A stretch of DNA of 64,000 nucleotides, from NCBI RefSeq assembly GCF_007665395.1, contig NZ_VDND01000004.1, positions 62,001-126,000 of the forward strand. Reading direction: 5' to 3'. Under the pieces are notes generated by a model, which was not told the origin of the DNA, made no database searches, and was given only the letters and a program-made list of their open reading frames with translations. Below are positions 18,015 to 28,844 of the stretch, one piece after another (the first letter of the stretch is position 1; each line of letters opens with the position of its first letter). The position numbers and the translations under genes were made by a program. This DNA is from Pseudomonas oryzihabitans. GTDB lineage: Bacteria > Pseudomonadota > Gammaproteobacteria > Pseudomonadales > Pseudomonadaceae.

Positions 18015-18539
18015 ATGAACAAATTGCTTTCCTTCGCAGTAGCCGCCGCGCTTTCGCTCGGCGGAGTGGCGTCGGTGCAGGCCGCGGAAATCACTGGCGC
18101 GGTCGGGGCGACCAGCCAGAGCGGCATGACCTATCGCATTGGTGCCGGCTGGAACTGGGACAAGAGCTGGTGGGAAAGCTCCACGGGTCGCCTGACCGGC
18201 TACTGGGACGCGGGCTACACCTACTGGGAAGGCGAGAGTGACCATTCCTCCGCACAGCATTCGCTGTCCTTCGCGCCGGTGTTCGTCTACGAGTTCGGCC
18301 ATGGCTACCTGAAGCCCTTCGTCGAAGCCGGTATCGGCGTGTCGGTATTCTCCAGCACCAAGGTCGGCGAACAGGACCTGGGCTCGGCCTTCAACTTCGA
18401 AGACCGCCTCGGCCTGGGCGTGAAGATCGGCGAGACCCAGCGGGTCGGCATCCGCGCCACCCACTATTCCAACGCCGGCATCAAGCAGCCCAACGATGGC
18501 ATCGAGTCCTACGCGCTGTTCTACAGCCACAGCCTGTAG
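18015..18539 (+). CDS. pagL: Lipid A 3-O-deacylase PagL
   Basis: 174 residues with a signal peptide cut near A-Q-A-A (about residue 23). The mature protein is an eight-stranded outer-membrane barrel that removes the 3-O-acyl chain of lipid A. The catalytic triad is visible as His150, Ser152 (T-H-Y-S-N-A-G) and Glu164 (N-D-G-I-E-S). The sequence is very close to what I recall of P. aeruginosa PagL, including Y-W-D-A-G-Y-T-Y-W-E-G. It has its own 150-bp upstream region; I saw no certain PhoP box there. It ends at a shared bidirectional terminator. Confidence 0.95.
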   Translation: MNKLLSFAVAAALSLGGVASVQAAEITGAVGATSQSGMTYRIGAGWNWDKSWWESSTGRLTGYWDAGYTYWEGESDHSSAQHSLSFAPVFVYEFGHGYLKPFVEAGIGVSVFSSTKVGEQDLGSAFNFEDRLGLGVKIGETQRVGIRATHYSNAGIKQPNDGIESYALFYSHSL

Positions 18540-18553
18540 ACCGGGCTGGACTG

Positions 18554-18581
18554 AAAAAAGCCGGACTTAGTCCGGCTTTTT
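18554..18581. terminator. Bidirectional terminator, pagL / phr
   Basis: AAAAAAGCCGGAC TTA GTCCGGCTTTTT is a near-perfect palindrome with A and T runs on both sides, placed between convergent genes. The stem also encodes the last residues (K-P-D) and the TAA stop of the photolyase gene. Confidence 0.9.
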
Positions 18582-19991
18582 CGTTGCCGTCTTCTGGCGC
18601 GCCATGCCGCGATAGGCAGCCAGGGCGCGCTCACGACTCTCGCCCAGGTCCACCAGCGGTGACAGGTAGCGACCCCCCGGGGTGTGCACCGCCTTGCCCT
18701 TGAACTCGGCCAGCTCTGGCACCCAGGTACGCACATAGTCGCCCCGGGCATCGATCTTCAACGCCTGGGTATGGGGATTGAACACGCGGAAATAGGGCAC
18801 CGAGTCGGTACCCGTGGAGGCACTCCACTGCCAGCCGCCATTGTTGGAGGCCAGGTCGCCATCGATGAGGTGGCGCATGAACCAGCGTTCACCTTCACGC
18901 CAGTCGATCAGCAGGTTCTTGCAGAGGAACATGGCGGTCAGCATGCGCATGCGGTTGTGCATCCAGCCGGTCTGCAACAGCTGGCGCATGGCCGCATCGA
19001 TGATGGGGATGCCGGTACGCCCCTGCTGCCAGGCCTCGAGGCCCGCGGGATCGTCACGCCAGGGCAGGGCGGCGAGTTCCCGGTTGAAGGGTTGGTTGCG
19101 CGACACCCAGGGATAGCCCACCAGCACATGGCGATAGAACTCGCGCCAGAGCAATTCGGTGATCCAGGTGGCGGCGCCCTGGCTACCCCCGCTGAGCTGG
19201 CCCTGGTTGGCCTGCACCGCGGCCTGGAGGCACTGGCGCGGGGTCAGCACCCCGGCGTTCAGGTAGGCCGAGAGTTGGCTGGTGCCGGGCTCGGCAGGAA
19301 TGTCGCGCGCCTGGTGATAGTCGTCCAAGTCGTCGCTGATGAAGGCCGCCAGGCGTCCGAGCGCTGCCTCTTCGCCGGCCGGCCAGAGTGTTTGGACCTC
19401 GGCTGGGGGCGCGGCGAAGCCGTCGATCACAAGGGGCAACTCATCGGCTGGTACAGAGCTCCGCTTCTGCTTGGCGGAGGCTGGCAGGGGCGTGGGCAAC
19501 CCGGTTTCCAGGCGCGCGAGACAGGTCTTCTTGAATTGCCCGAAGACCTTGAAATAGCCGCCACTCTTGGTCAGGACGGTACCCGGGGCGAACAGGGTCT
19601 GGTCGAGGTAGCGGTGTATCCCCAGGCCTGCCTCGGCGAAGGCCTGAGCCACGGCGTCGTCGCGCGCTGCCTCGTTCAGGCCGTATTCGTCGTTGAAATG
19701 CAGGTCGGCGAGTCCGAGTTCCCTGGCCAGCTCCAGCAGCACCCCGGGCGCCTGCTCCCAGCGGTCCGCGCTACGGATCAGCAACGGGATGTTCAGCGCC
19801 TCGAGTGTCTTGCCGAGGGCGGCAAGATTGCGCAACCAGAAGTCGACCTTGACCGCCGCCTCGTCGTGCTCCTGCCACTGCGCGGGACTGAGCAGGAAGA
19901 CGGCGGTTACCGGTCCCCGTTCTGCAGCGGCGTGGAGGGCAGGGTGATCATGGGTGCGCAGGTCGGTGCGGAGCCAGACGAGCTGGCTCAT
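18567..19991 (-). CDS. phrB: Deoxyribodipyrimidine photolyase (CPD photolyase)
   Basis: 474 residues from the ATG at 19991, which overlaps the stop of the MerR gene (ATGA). It repairs cyclobutane pyrimidine dimers using blue light. The N-terminal Rossmann domain (L-V-W-L-R-T-D-L-R-T-H-D) binds the antenna cofactor; the FAD domain has W-I-T-E-L-L-W-R-E-F-Y-R-H, G-I-P-I-I-D-A-A-M-R-Q-L, W-M-H-N-R-M-R-M and the D-G-D-L-A-S-N-N-G-G-W-Q-W signature. It is the last gene of a three-gene minus-strand unit with a LitR-like regulator and a DUF523/DUF1722 protein, suggesting light-induced expression. Confidence 0.95.
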   Translation of the reverse strand: MSQLVWLRTDLRTHDHPALHAAAERGPVTAVFLLSPAQWQEHDEAAVKVDFWLRNLAALGKTLEALNIPLLIRSADRWEQAPGVLLELARELGLADLHFNDEYGLNEAARDDAVAQAFAEAGLGIHRYLDQTLFAPGTVLTKSGGYFKVFGQFKKTCLARLETGLPTPLPASAKQKRSSVPADELPLVIDGFAAPPAEVQTLWPAGEEAALGRLAAFISDDLDDYHQARDIPAEPGTSQLSAYLNAGVLTPRQCLQAAVQANQGQLSGGSQGAATWITELLWREFYRHVLVGYPWVSRNQPFNRELAALPWRDDPAGLEAWQQGRTGIPIIDAAMRQLLQTGWMHNRMRMLTAMFLCKNLLIDWREGERWFMRHLIDGDLASNNGGWQWSASTGTDSVPYFRVFNPHTQALKIDARGDYVRTWVPELAEFKGKAVHTPGGRYLSPLVDLGESRERALAAYRGMARQKTATKKPD

Positions 19992-20932
19992 GCATAGCGT
20001 TCCCGACGCAGGAGTCCGGCGCCTTGCAGGCGATCGAAGGCCTCGCCCGGACTGCGCGCCGGTGCGGCGTCGGCGGTCAGGGATTCGCCCAGGGCGCCCA
20101 GGGTCAGGCAGGGCCGCGCATGGCGGTTGGCGAAGGCCTGCAGTTGGCGCCGCAGGTCGCTGTCGGGACGGCTGTCGCGGCAGAGGATCAACGCCCGGGG
20201 ATCGAGCTGCTCGACCAGGCGATCCAGGTTGGCCACCGGAACCGACCACTCCACCACTTCCACCGGGCAATCCGCCGCGCTGATCAGCCAGGCGCAGAGC
20301 CACAGCGACACGTTCATCGGGGTATCGTCCAGGTTCAGCAGTACCAGGGGCGCGCCCCGCAGGCTGTGCTGGCTATGGTAGATCCGGGCGCCCAGCTTGC
20401 TGCGCAACCAGGATTGGAAGAACACCTGCTGCAGGCGCCCGTCGTCGGTGGCCTGGCTGAGTCGTTCCAGTTCCCGCAACAGCGGAGAGAGCAATTGGTC
20501 CAGCAGGACGCGGGGTGGGTAGAGCGAGGCAGCGCGGTTGTAGGCTTCGTCCAGGGCCCGCGAGGCGAGCCGGCCGATGGCGTCCATCATTTCCTGGTGG
20601 ATGCCCTGCCAGGGCGTGTCGCTGGGCACCGCCGCCGGCCGCTGTTCGTCGAGCAGGCCCTTGACCTGGCTGACGGCCACGCCGCGGGCGATCCAGGCGA
20701 GGATCTGCTGCACCCGGACGACATGGGCCTCGCTGTAGAGTCGATGACCCTTGGGCGTGCGCTTGGGTACCAGCAGGCCATAGCGCCGCTCCCAAGCCCG
20801 CAGGGTCACGGCGTTCACGCCGGTACGCCGGGCGATTTCCCGGATGGGCAGCCAGCCCTCGTGCAGGGCGGACTGGTAATCCTGGTCTGCGCCGTCTGGC
20901 GACGCGGGCAGGAGGGTAGCGCTAGATGGCAT
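19988..20932 (-). CDS. MerR-family regulator, LitR/CarH-like (class II)
   Basis: 314 residues. A MerR helix-turn-helix with wing at about 28-95 (I-R-E-I-A-R-R-T-G-V-N-A-V-T-L-R-A-W-E-R-R-Y-G-L, then K-G-H-R-L-Y). A helical cap (about 108-185) and a Rossmann-like C-terminal domain (about 194-285) resemble the cobalamin-binding half of CarH/LitR light sensors. The expected histidine-containing ligand motif is replaced by D-D-T-P-M-N (202-207), so B12 binding is unlikely. In P. putida, class II LitR proteins (PplR1) next to phrB repress light-induced genes and respond through a separate LOV protein (from memory). It overlaps phrB (ATGA) and the upstream gene by 11 bp. Confidence 0.85.
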   Translation of the reverse strand: MPSSATLLPASPDGADQDYQSALHEGWLPIREIARRTGVNAVTLRAWERRYGLLVPKRTPKGHRLYSEAHVVRVQQILAWIARGVAVSQVKGLLDEQRPAAVPSDTPWQGIHQEMMDAIGRLASRALDEAYNRAASLYPPRVLLDQLLSPLLRELERLSQATDDGRLQQVFFQSWLRSKLGARIYHSQHSLRGAPLVLLNLDDTPMNVSLWLCAWLISAADCPVEVVEWSVPVANLDRLVEQLDPRALILCRDSRPDSDLRRQLQAFANRHARPCLTLGALGESLTADAAPARSPGEAFDRLQGAGLLRRERYA

Positions 20933-21893
20933 TTCGCAGACTCAGACGTTCGGGGTGCGGTTGGAGATAGGCCTGCTCGTTCACATAACGATCCGGATGC
21001 TGGCGGAAGTGATGCTTGAGCAGCGTCAGGGGCACCACCAGAGGGACGATCCCGTCGTGGTATTGCTCGATCAATAGCTGCATCTCCTGCTTCTCGCTGT
21101 CGCTCAGCACCCGACGCAGGTACCCGAATAGATGATAGAGCACATTGCAGTGAGTACCACGGGTCGCGCACTTTTTCAGCGCAGCCATCAGGCCACTGAA
21201 GTACTCCTGGCCCAGCTCGTCCAGGTTGCGCTGGCCGATACTGCCGACCAGTTGCCCGAGGGCGCGCGCGCGGTGAGCATCGTGGGCCATGAGCTGGTAC
21301 TTGTAGCGGGAATGATAGGACAGCAGGGCGCGCGCCGTCAGACCTTGTTGCACCAGTTGCAGCCAGTGGGCATGGGCGAAGACGCGGGTGACGAAGTTTT
21401 CCCGCAGCACCGGATCGTTCAGGCGGCCCGCTTCCTCGACCGGCAGGTCCGGCCGTAGACGCATGATGGCGGCGGCGAACAGGCCGCGGCCTTCGGGATC
21501 GCTACCCTGGCCGTTGGCGTGATAGACCTTGACCCGCTCCATGCCGCAGGACGGCGACTTCTGCATGAAGATGAAACCGGAGAGGTCGCCGAGCTCACCC
21601 GCCAGCTTCTCGCCGTAGGCGGTGAGGGCGGCGGTCACGTCCAGGCTCGGATCCATCGTCCCCACGGCGCGCGGCGCCTGGACGTCGCCGACCAGGCGGA
21701 TAGGTTCGCGCGGGGTACCCAGGCCAACGGCCATTTCCGGGCACACCCGCACGAAGTCGAAATGTTCGGCGAAGGTCTGGCTGCACAGCCGGGATTCCTT
21801 GTGCCCGCCGTTGTAGCGGACTTCGTCACCCAGCAGGCAGGCACTGATACCCAGGCGCGGACGAGGCAGGCTGGAAGGAGCGAGGTAAGACAT
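20922..21893 (-). CDS. DUF523 and DUF1722 domain protein
   Basis: 323 residues. The N-terminal DUF523 part (about 13-160) has I-S-A-C-L-L-G-D-E-V-R-Y-N-G-G-H-K, P-E-M-A-V-G-L-G-T-P-R-E-P-I-R-L and Q-K-S-P-S-C-G. The C-terminal DUF1722 (about 195-310) is the E. coli YbgA type, with Y-K-Y-Q-L-M-A-H. YbgA lies beside the photolyase gene phr in E. coli too, so a link to light or DNA repair is likely, but no activity is known to me. Conserved cysteines in DUF523 suggest metal or redox chemistry. It is first in the operon with the LitR-like and photolyase genes, directly behind the TTGTACAA boxes. Confidence 0.9.
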   Translation of the reverse strand: MSYLAPSSLPRPRLGISACLLGDEVRYNGGHKESRLCSQTFAEHFDFVRVCPEMAVGLGTPREPIRLVGDVQAPRAVGTMDPSLDVTAALTAYGEKLAGELGDLSGFIFMQKSPSCGMERVKVYHANGQGSDPEGRGLFAAAIMRLRPDLPVEEAGRLNDPVLRENFVTRVFAHAHWLQLVQQGLTARALLSYHSRYKYQLMAHDAHRARALGQLVGSIGQRNLDELGQEYFSGLMAALKKCATRGTHCNVLYHLFGYLRRVLSDSEKQEMQLLIEQYHDGIVPLVVPLTLLKHHFRQHPDRYVNEQAYLQPHPERLSLRNAI

Positions 21894-21916
21894 GGAGATC
21901 CCCTGTCGTGTATTTT

Positions 21917-21955
21917 CTTGTACAAGGTTTGCCTATTTGTACAAGTTTCGTGCAA
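21917..21955 (-). promoter_or_regulatory. Tandem TTGTACAA boxes (probable LitR operator/promoter)
   Basis: Two perfect 8-bp palindromes TTGTACAA lie at 21918-21925 and 21937-21944, 19 bp apart, with a degenerate third, TCGTGCAA, at 21948-21955. The first is extended to CTTGTACAAG. They sit 24-62 bases before the start of the DUF523/DUF1722-litR-phrB operon, in an AT-rich patch. MerR proteins bind such dyads, so this is the likely autoregulated control site. Confidence 0.65.
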
Positions 21956-22018
21956 CTTTCGACAGGGGGTTGCCGTAAAAGATTCGCCGCAGGTTACGGA
22001 CGGCGTGCGCTTCGTCGT

Positions 22019-24086
<2,068 letters not shown>

Positions 24087-24090
<4 letters not shown>

Positions 24091-25142
24091 CTGCCAACGC
24101 TCTGCTGCTCGCCAACCTGGGTTCGCCCGATTCGCCCCACGTCCCCGACGTGAAGCGCTATCTCAACCAGTTCCTGATGGATCCCTACGTGGTCGATCTG
24201 CCCTGGCCGCTGCGCCGGCTGCTGGTGTCGCTGGTGCTGATCAAGCGACCCGCAGCCTCGGCCGAGGCCTATGAGTCGATCTGGTGGGACGACGGCTCGC
24301 CACTGATCGTGCTCAGCCGCCGGCTGCAGGAGGCGGTTCGCCCGCACTGGCCGCACGGGCCAGTCGAGCTGTGCATGAGATACGGCGAGCCCTCGGTGGA
24401 GTCGGTGCTCAAGCGCCTGGCCAGCCAGGGCATCCGCGAGGTGACCTATGCGCCGCTCTATCCGCAGTTCGCCGACAGCACCACCACCACCGCCATCGTC
24501 GAGGCGCGACGGGTGATCGAGGAGCACCAGCTACCGCTGACGCTGAAGATCCTGCCGCCCTTCTACGACCGCCCGGAATACCAGGCGGCGCTGGCAGCCA
24601 GTGTCGAGCCCTATCTCGAGCAGCCCTACGACCACCTGCTGCTGTCCTTCCACGGCCTGCCCGAGCGGCACATCCGCAAGCTGGTCAAGGATCGCAAGCA
24701 CGACCTGCGCGCCCCCGACAGCAGCAAGGTCAGCGCCAAGGCCCTGGCTGTGTGCTACCGCAGCCAGTGCCAGCGCACCGCCGAGCTGGTGGCCAAGCGC
24801 CTGGGCATTCCGGCGGGCAAGTGGTCGGTGTCCTTCCAGTCGCGGCTGGGCAAGGACAAGTGGATCGAGCCCTACACCGAGGCGCGGCTGGACGAGCTGG
24901 CCAAGGCTGGCGTGAAGCGCCTGCTGGTGATGTGCCCGGCCTTCGTCGCCGACTGCATCGAGACCCTGGAAGAAATCGGCGATCGCGGTCGTGAGCAGTT
25001 CATCGAAGCCGGTGGCGAGGAGCTGGTCCTCATCCCCTGCGTCAACGACCACCCGGCCTGGGTGCAGGCCCTGGTCGAACTCTGCGAAGAGGTAGCGGAG
25101 CTGCCGCCGCAGCCCATCGAACAGCCCAGGATGCCGGCCTAG
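24087..25142 (+). CDS. hemH: Ferrochelatase
   Basis: 351 residues. It inserts Fe(II) into protoporphyrin IX, the last step of protohaem synthesis. The N-terminal [11 protein letters not shown], the catalytic His region [11 protein letters not shown] and the C-terminal [16 protein letters not shown] are all present. It is translationally coupled to the SDR gene and ends 25 bp before the end of the convergent uracil permease gene. Confidence 0.97.
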
Positions 25143-25167
25143 CGCGGCATCCTGGGCTTGCGAGCCG

Positions 25168-26433
25168 TCAGAGCAGCGGGCGCTCCGGCGGCTCGGCGTC
25201 CTTCTTCCAGGCGTTGTGCCCGGGCAGGACCAGGTTGAGGCCGATGGCGATCAGGCCGCAGAGGGAAATGCCCTTGAGGCCGATCTCGCCGTTGCCGAAG
25301 ACGATGCCGCCGATGCCGAACACCAGGGTCACCGAGACGATCACCAGGTTGCGCGCCTCGGAGAGGTCCACCTGGTGGCGGATCAGGATGTTCAGGCCCA
25401 CTACCGCGATGGAGCCGAACAGCAGGCAGAGGATGCCCCCCATCACCGGCACCGGGATGGTCTGCAGCGCCGCACCGAACTTGCCGACGAAGGCCAGCAC
25501 CATGGCGAAGCCCGCCGCCCACAGCATGACCCGTGGATTGTGGTTCTTGGTCAGCATCACCGCGCCGGTCACCTCGGCGTAGGTGGTGTTCGGCGGCCCG
25601 CCGAACAAACCGGCGGACGAGGTCGCCAGACCGTCGCCGAGCAGGGTGCGGTGCAGGCCGGGTTGCTTCAGGTAGTTCTTGCCGGTCACCCCGCCCACCG
25701 CGATCACCCCGCCGACGTGCTCGATGGCGGGCGCCAGGGCCACCGGGACCATGAACAGGATGGCGCCCCAGTGAAATTCCGGCGCGACGAAGGCCGGGAT
25801 CGCCAGCCAGGGCGCGGCGCCGATGCCCTCGGTGTGGACGATGCCGAAGACGAAGGCCAGCGCATAGCCGACGAACACTCCGGCGAGGATGGGCACCAGG
25901 CGGAACATGCCCTTGCCGTAGATGGCCACCAGCAGGGTGGTGACCAGCGCCGGCATGGAGATCAGCATCGCCGTGGCGTAGGGCACCAGCTGGGCACTGC
26001 CATCACCGGCCTTGCCCATGGCCATGTTGGCCGCCACCGGCGACAGGCCCAGGCCGATGGAGATGATCACCGGGGCGATCACCACTGGGGGTAGCAGCCG
26101 GTCGATGAAGCCCACGCCGCGCAGCTTCACCGCCAGGCCCAGGAAGGTGTAGACGAAGCCGGCCGCGACCACCCCCCCGAGCACCCCCTGCAGGCCGAAT
26201 TCGGCCTTGGCGGCGATGATGGGGGCGATGAAGGCGAAGCTCGATGCGAGGAACACCGGCACCTGGCGGCCGGTGACCAGGTGGAACAGCAGGGTGCCGA
26301 AGCCGGCGGTGAACAGCGCGACGTTGGGGTCCATGCCGGTGATCAGCGGCATCAGCACCAGGGCGCCAAAGGCCACGAAGAGCATCTGGGCGCCGACGAG
26401 GATTTCCCGCCAGAGCGGTTCTTTGGCGACCAC
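25168..26433 (-). CDS. uraA: Uracil permease, NCS2 family
   Basis: 421 residues from a GTG at 26433. About 12-14 hydrophobic helices; the family signature is around L-F-G-G-P-P-N-T-T-Y-A-E-V-T-G-A, and A-P-A-I-E-H-V-G-G-V-I holds the substrate-contacting Glu. It imports uracil with protons. It starts two bases after the upp stop, so import and phosphoribosylation of uracil are made from one transcript. Confidence 0.92.
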   Translation of the reverse strand: MVAKEPLWREILVGAQMLFVAFGALVLMPLITGMDPNVALFTAGFGTLLFHLVTGRQVPVFLASSFAFIAPIIAAKAEFGLQGVLGGVVAAGFVYTFLGLAVKLRGVGFIDRLLPPVVIAPVIISIGLGLSPVAANMAMGKAGDGSAQLVPYATAMLISMPALVTTLLVAIYGKGMFRLVPILAGVFVGYALAFVFGIVHTEGIGAAPWLAIPAFVAPEFHWGAILFMVPVALAPAIEHVGGVIAVGGVTGKNYLKQPGLHRTLLGDGLATSSAGLFGGPPNTTYAEVTGAVMLTKNHNPRVMLWAAGFAMVLAFVGKFGAALQTIPVPVMGGILCLLFGSIAVVGLNILIRHQVDLSEARNLVIVSVTLVFGIGGIVFGNGEIGLKGISLCGLIAIGLNLVLPGHNAWKKDAEPPERPLL

Positions 26434-26435
26434 GC

Positions 26436-27074
26436 TCAGGCGTCCTTCTGCTTGGTGCCGAAGATCTTGTCGCCGGCATCGCCCAGGCCCGGCAGGATGT
26501 AGCCGTGCTCGTTGAGGCGCTCGTCGATGGAGGCGGTGTAGAGGCGCACGTCCGGATGGGCCTCGGTGACCGCGGCGATGCCCTCGGGCGCCGCGACCAG
26601 CACCAGGGCACGGATTTCCTTGGCGCCGGCCTTCTTCAGCAGGTCGATGGTGGCGATCATGGAACCGCCGGTCGCCAGCATGGGGTCGATGATCATCGCC
26701 AGCCGCTGGTCCAGTTCACCCACCAGCTTTTCCAGGTAGGTATGGGCCTGCAGGGTGGATTCGTTGCGGGCCAGGCCCACGACGCTGACCCGGGCGCTGG
26801 GGATCAGGCTGAGCACGCCATCGAGCATGCCGATGCCGGCGCGCAGGATGGGCACCACAGTGACCTTCTTGCCGGAGATCTTTTCCACCGGCACCGTGCC
26901 GCACCAGCCTTCGATGTCCACCGTTTCCACCGGCAGGTCCTGGGTCGCCTCGTAGGTGAGCAGGGCGCCCACTTCCTGGGCCAGCTCGCGGAAGTTCTTG
27001 GTGCTGATGTCGGCGCGCCGCATCAGGCCGAGCTTGTGGCGGATGAGCGGATGGCGGATTTCGTGGACGGACAT
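26436..27074 (-). CDS. upp: Uracil phosphoribosyltransferase
   Basis: 212 residues, standard length. It makes UMP from uracil and PRPP. The PRPP-binding site is [10 protein letters not shown] and the uracil-binding C-terminal region includes [11 protein letters not shown]. It forms an operon with uraA. The 265-bp gap to the divergent hpt gene holds its promoter; a run of seven T (minus strand, about 27174-27182) follows a short GC stem there and might be an attenuator, which I rate as weak. Confidence 0.97.
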   Translation of the reverse strand: MSVHEIRHPLIRHKLGLMRRADISTKNFRELAQEVGALLTYEATQDLPVETVDIEGWCGTVPVEKISGKKVTVVPILRAGIGMLDGVLSLIPSARVSVVGLARNESTLQAHTYLEKLVGELDQRLAMIIDPMLATGGSMIATIDLLKKAGAKEIRALVLVAAPEGIAAVTEAHPDVRLYTASIDERLNEHGYILPGLGDAGDKIFGTKQKDA

Positions 27075-27339
27075 GGGGTTCTCCAGAGACGGTAGGGCAG
27101 CGGATCGCCGCGAACGAGGGCGGTGTCGGTACGACCGGCGGCCCGAAGGCTTGCCGCAGGACAGGGCAGGCGAATAAAAAAACCGCGGTACATTAAAGCA
27201 TCCGACTCGAGGTGGGCAGTACCCTGCGACAATACTAGCCGCCTGCCGGCGCTTGAGATCGGTCCGCGGTGTCTGTACCTTTGCCGCCTTTTATCCGCGC
27301 CGCCCGCGAGGCTGGCGCCCCGTCCCCCGGAGAAGCCCC

Positions 27340-27894
27340 ATGTCCGCCGATCTCGCCCACATCCGCCAGGTGATGCAGGAGGCCGATTGCCTCTATGACG
27401 AAGCCCAGGTCGAAGCGGCCATCGACCAGCTCGCCGCCGCGATCACCGCCGATCTCGCCGAGCGCAACCCGGTGGTCTTCTGCGTCATGAACGGCGGCCT
27501 GATCCTGACCGGCAAGCTGGCCACCCGGCTGAATTTCCCCCTGGAAATGTCCTATCTGCACGCCACCCGCTATCGCAACGAGACCACCGGCGGCGAACTG
27601 TTCTGGAAGGCCAAACCCGAGGTGTCCTTCATCGACCGCGATGTGCTGATCGTCGACGACATCTTCGACGAGGGGCATACCCTCAAGGCCATCATCGACT
27701 TCTGCCGCCATGCCGGCGCGCGCCAGGTGCACACCGCGGTGTTGATCGACAAGACCCACGATCGCAAGGTCAAGGGTTTGGAAGCCACCTATGTCGGCCT
27801 GCCCTGCATCGATCGCTACATCTTCGGCTACGGCATGGACTACAAGGGCTATTGGCGCAACGCCCCCGGCATCTATGCCGTGAAGGGGCTGTGA
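27340..27894 (+). CDS. hpt: Hypoxanthine-guanine phosphoribosyltransferase
   Basis: 184 residues from the ATG at 27340. It salvages hypoxanthine and guanine to IMP and GMP with PRPP. The PRPP loop V-L-I-V-D-D-I-F-D-E-G-H-T-L is clear, and the N-terminal V-V-F-C-V-M-N-G-G-L is typical. Its sequence is of the proteobacterial short-branch type. Its TGA overlaps the GTG of the next gene. The divergent upp gene also uses PRPP; the pair is a salvage locus. Confidence 0.94.
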   Translation: MSADLAHIRQVMQEADCLYDEAQVEAAIDQLAAAITADLAERNPVVFCVMNGGLILTGKLATRLNFPLEMSYLHATRYRNETTGGELFWKAKPEVSFIDRDVLIVDDIFDEGHTLKAIIDFCRHAGARQVHTAVLIDKTHDRKVKGLEATYVGLPCIDRYIFGYGMDYKGYWRNAPGIYAVKGL

Positions 27895-28361
27895 CCGCCC
27901 GGCTGTTCGACGGCCAGCTGTTCGCCGACCTGCTCGGGCAGGCGGCGACCAGCCCGCGGCGGCGTGCCCACCACAGCCTGCACACCCCGGACGAGCCCTG
28001 CCACCGGCTGGTGGTGGGCATGTGCGAAGACAGCTACATACCTCCCCATCGCCACCTGGATCCGCGCAAGGCCGAGAGCCTGCTGGTGCTGCAAGGTCGC
28101 CTCGGGCTGCTGACCTTCGACGAGGCGGGCCAGGTGCTGCTGCGCCGCGAGCTGTCCGTGGCGGCCGGTTGCCTGGGCGTCGATCTTGCACCGGGCCAGT
28201 ACCATGCCCTGGTCGCCCTGGATGGCGACTGCCTGTTCTTCGAATGCAAGGCGGGCCCCTTCGTGCCCCTGGGCGAGGGCGAACGACCGGATTGGGCGCC
28301 CCGCGAGGAGGCCGCCGACGCCGCCGTCTATCGCCGCTGGATGCGTGCGCAATTCGACTGA
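27891..28361 (+). CDS. WbuC-family cupin protein
   Basis: 156 residues from the GTG at 27891, overlapping the hpt stop (GTGA). The cupin core Y-I-P-P-H-R-H-L-D-P-R-K-A-E-S-L-L-V-L-Q-G provides the metal-binding His-x-His and Glu. WbuC-like proteins have been linked to O-antigen gene clusters, but here it is coupled to a purine salvage gene, so that function need not apply. The reaction is unknown. Confidence 0.85.
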   Translation: MTARLFDGQLFADLLGQAATSPRRRAHHSLHTPDEPCHRLVVGMCEDSYIPPHRHLDPRKAESLLVLQGRLGLLTFDEAGQVLLRRELSVAAGCLGVDLAPGQYHALVALDGDCLFFECKAGPFVPLGEGERPDWAPREEAADAAVYRRWMRAQFD

Positions 28362-28475
28362 ACTTTTGCGCCGCGTCGCGGTATTGCCACGGCTTTGTCA
28401 CTGGCGGGCCGGCGGAAGGCGGGGTTAGAATCGGGATCCCTTTTTCGACAATCCCCCAGCACAGGTAGCTAAAGG

Positions 28476-28763
28476 ATGCGCAAGGATAAAAAGCAGGTCA
28501 TCGGTGAAGAGATCAGTGACGAGCAGATCAAGCTGTTCCTCGACGTCGAGCCGGCGGACGATACCCCCGCGTCTCTGCACAAGCTGGTCAAGGCCTATCG
28601 CGGGCTGCGTCCGGACGATTTCGAGCGCTTCGTCGGCTTCTTCGTCGACGCGGGCTACGACTTGGATGCGCGCAATGCCCAGGGTGAGGACTTCATCGAG
28701 CTGATCCGCAGCCATCGCCAGGCCGAGCCCTATATCGACGCCCTGCGCGCTGCGCACGCCTGA
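28476..28763 (+). CDS. Small conserved Pseudomonas protein (PA4642 family)
   Basis: 95 residues, start ATG at 28476 with AAAGG just before it. No signal peptide or membrane helix. It is acidic and predicted all-helical, with R-G-L-R-P-D-D-F-E-R-F-V-G-F-F and G-Y-D-L-D-A-R-N-A-Q-G. It matches what I recall of the PA4642 family. No function is known to me. A strong bidirectional terminator follows. Confidence 0.85.
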   Translation: MRKDKKQVIGEEISDEQIKLFLDVEPADDTPASLHKLVKAYRGLRPDDFERFVGFFVDAGYDLDARNAQGEDFIELIRSHRQAEPYIDALRAAHA

Positions 28764-28772
28764 TTAGCCGCA

Positions 28773-28808
28773 CCAAAAACGAACCCCGCCATGGCGGGGT
28801 TTATTTTT
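28773..28808. terminator. Bidirectional terminator, PA4642-like gene / rhlE2
   Basis: The perfect palindrome AACCCCGCCATGGCGGGGTT (28782-28801) is flanked by CAAAAAC on the left and TATTTTT on the right, so it can end transcripts from both convergent genes. Confidence 0.92.
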
Positions 28809-28844
28809 GCCTGGAAAGCGGGCCGCCGACGCGGCCCGTGCTCG

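Noticed and set aside
27075..27240. Attenuator before upp
   Set aside because: A T run follows a short CCGCGG, but the competing stems are too weak to support a regulated terminator.
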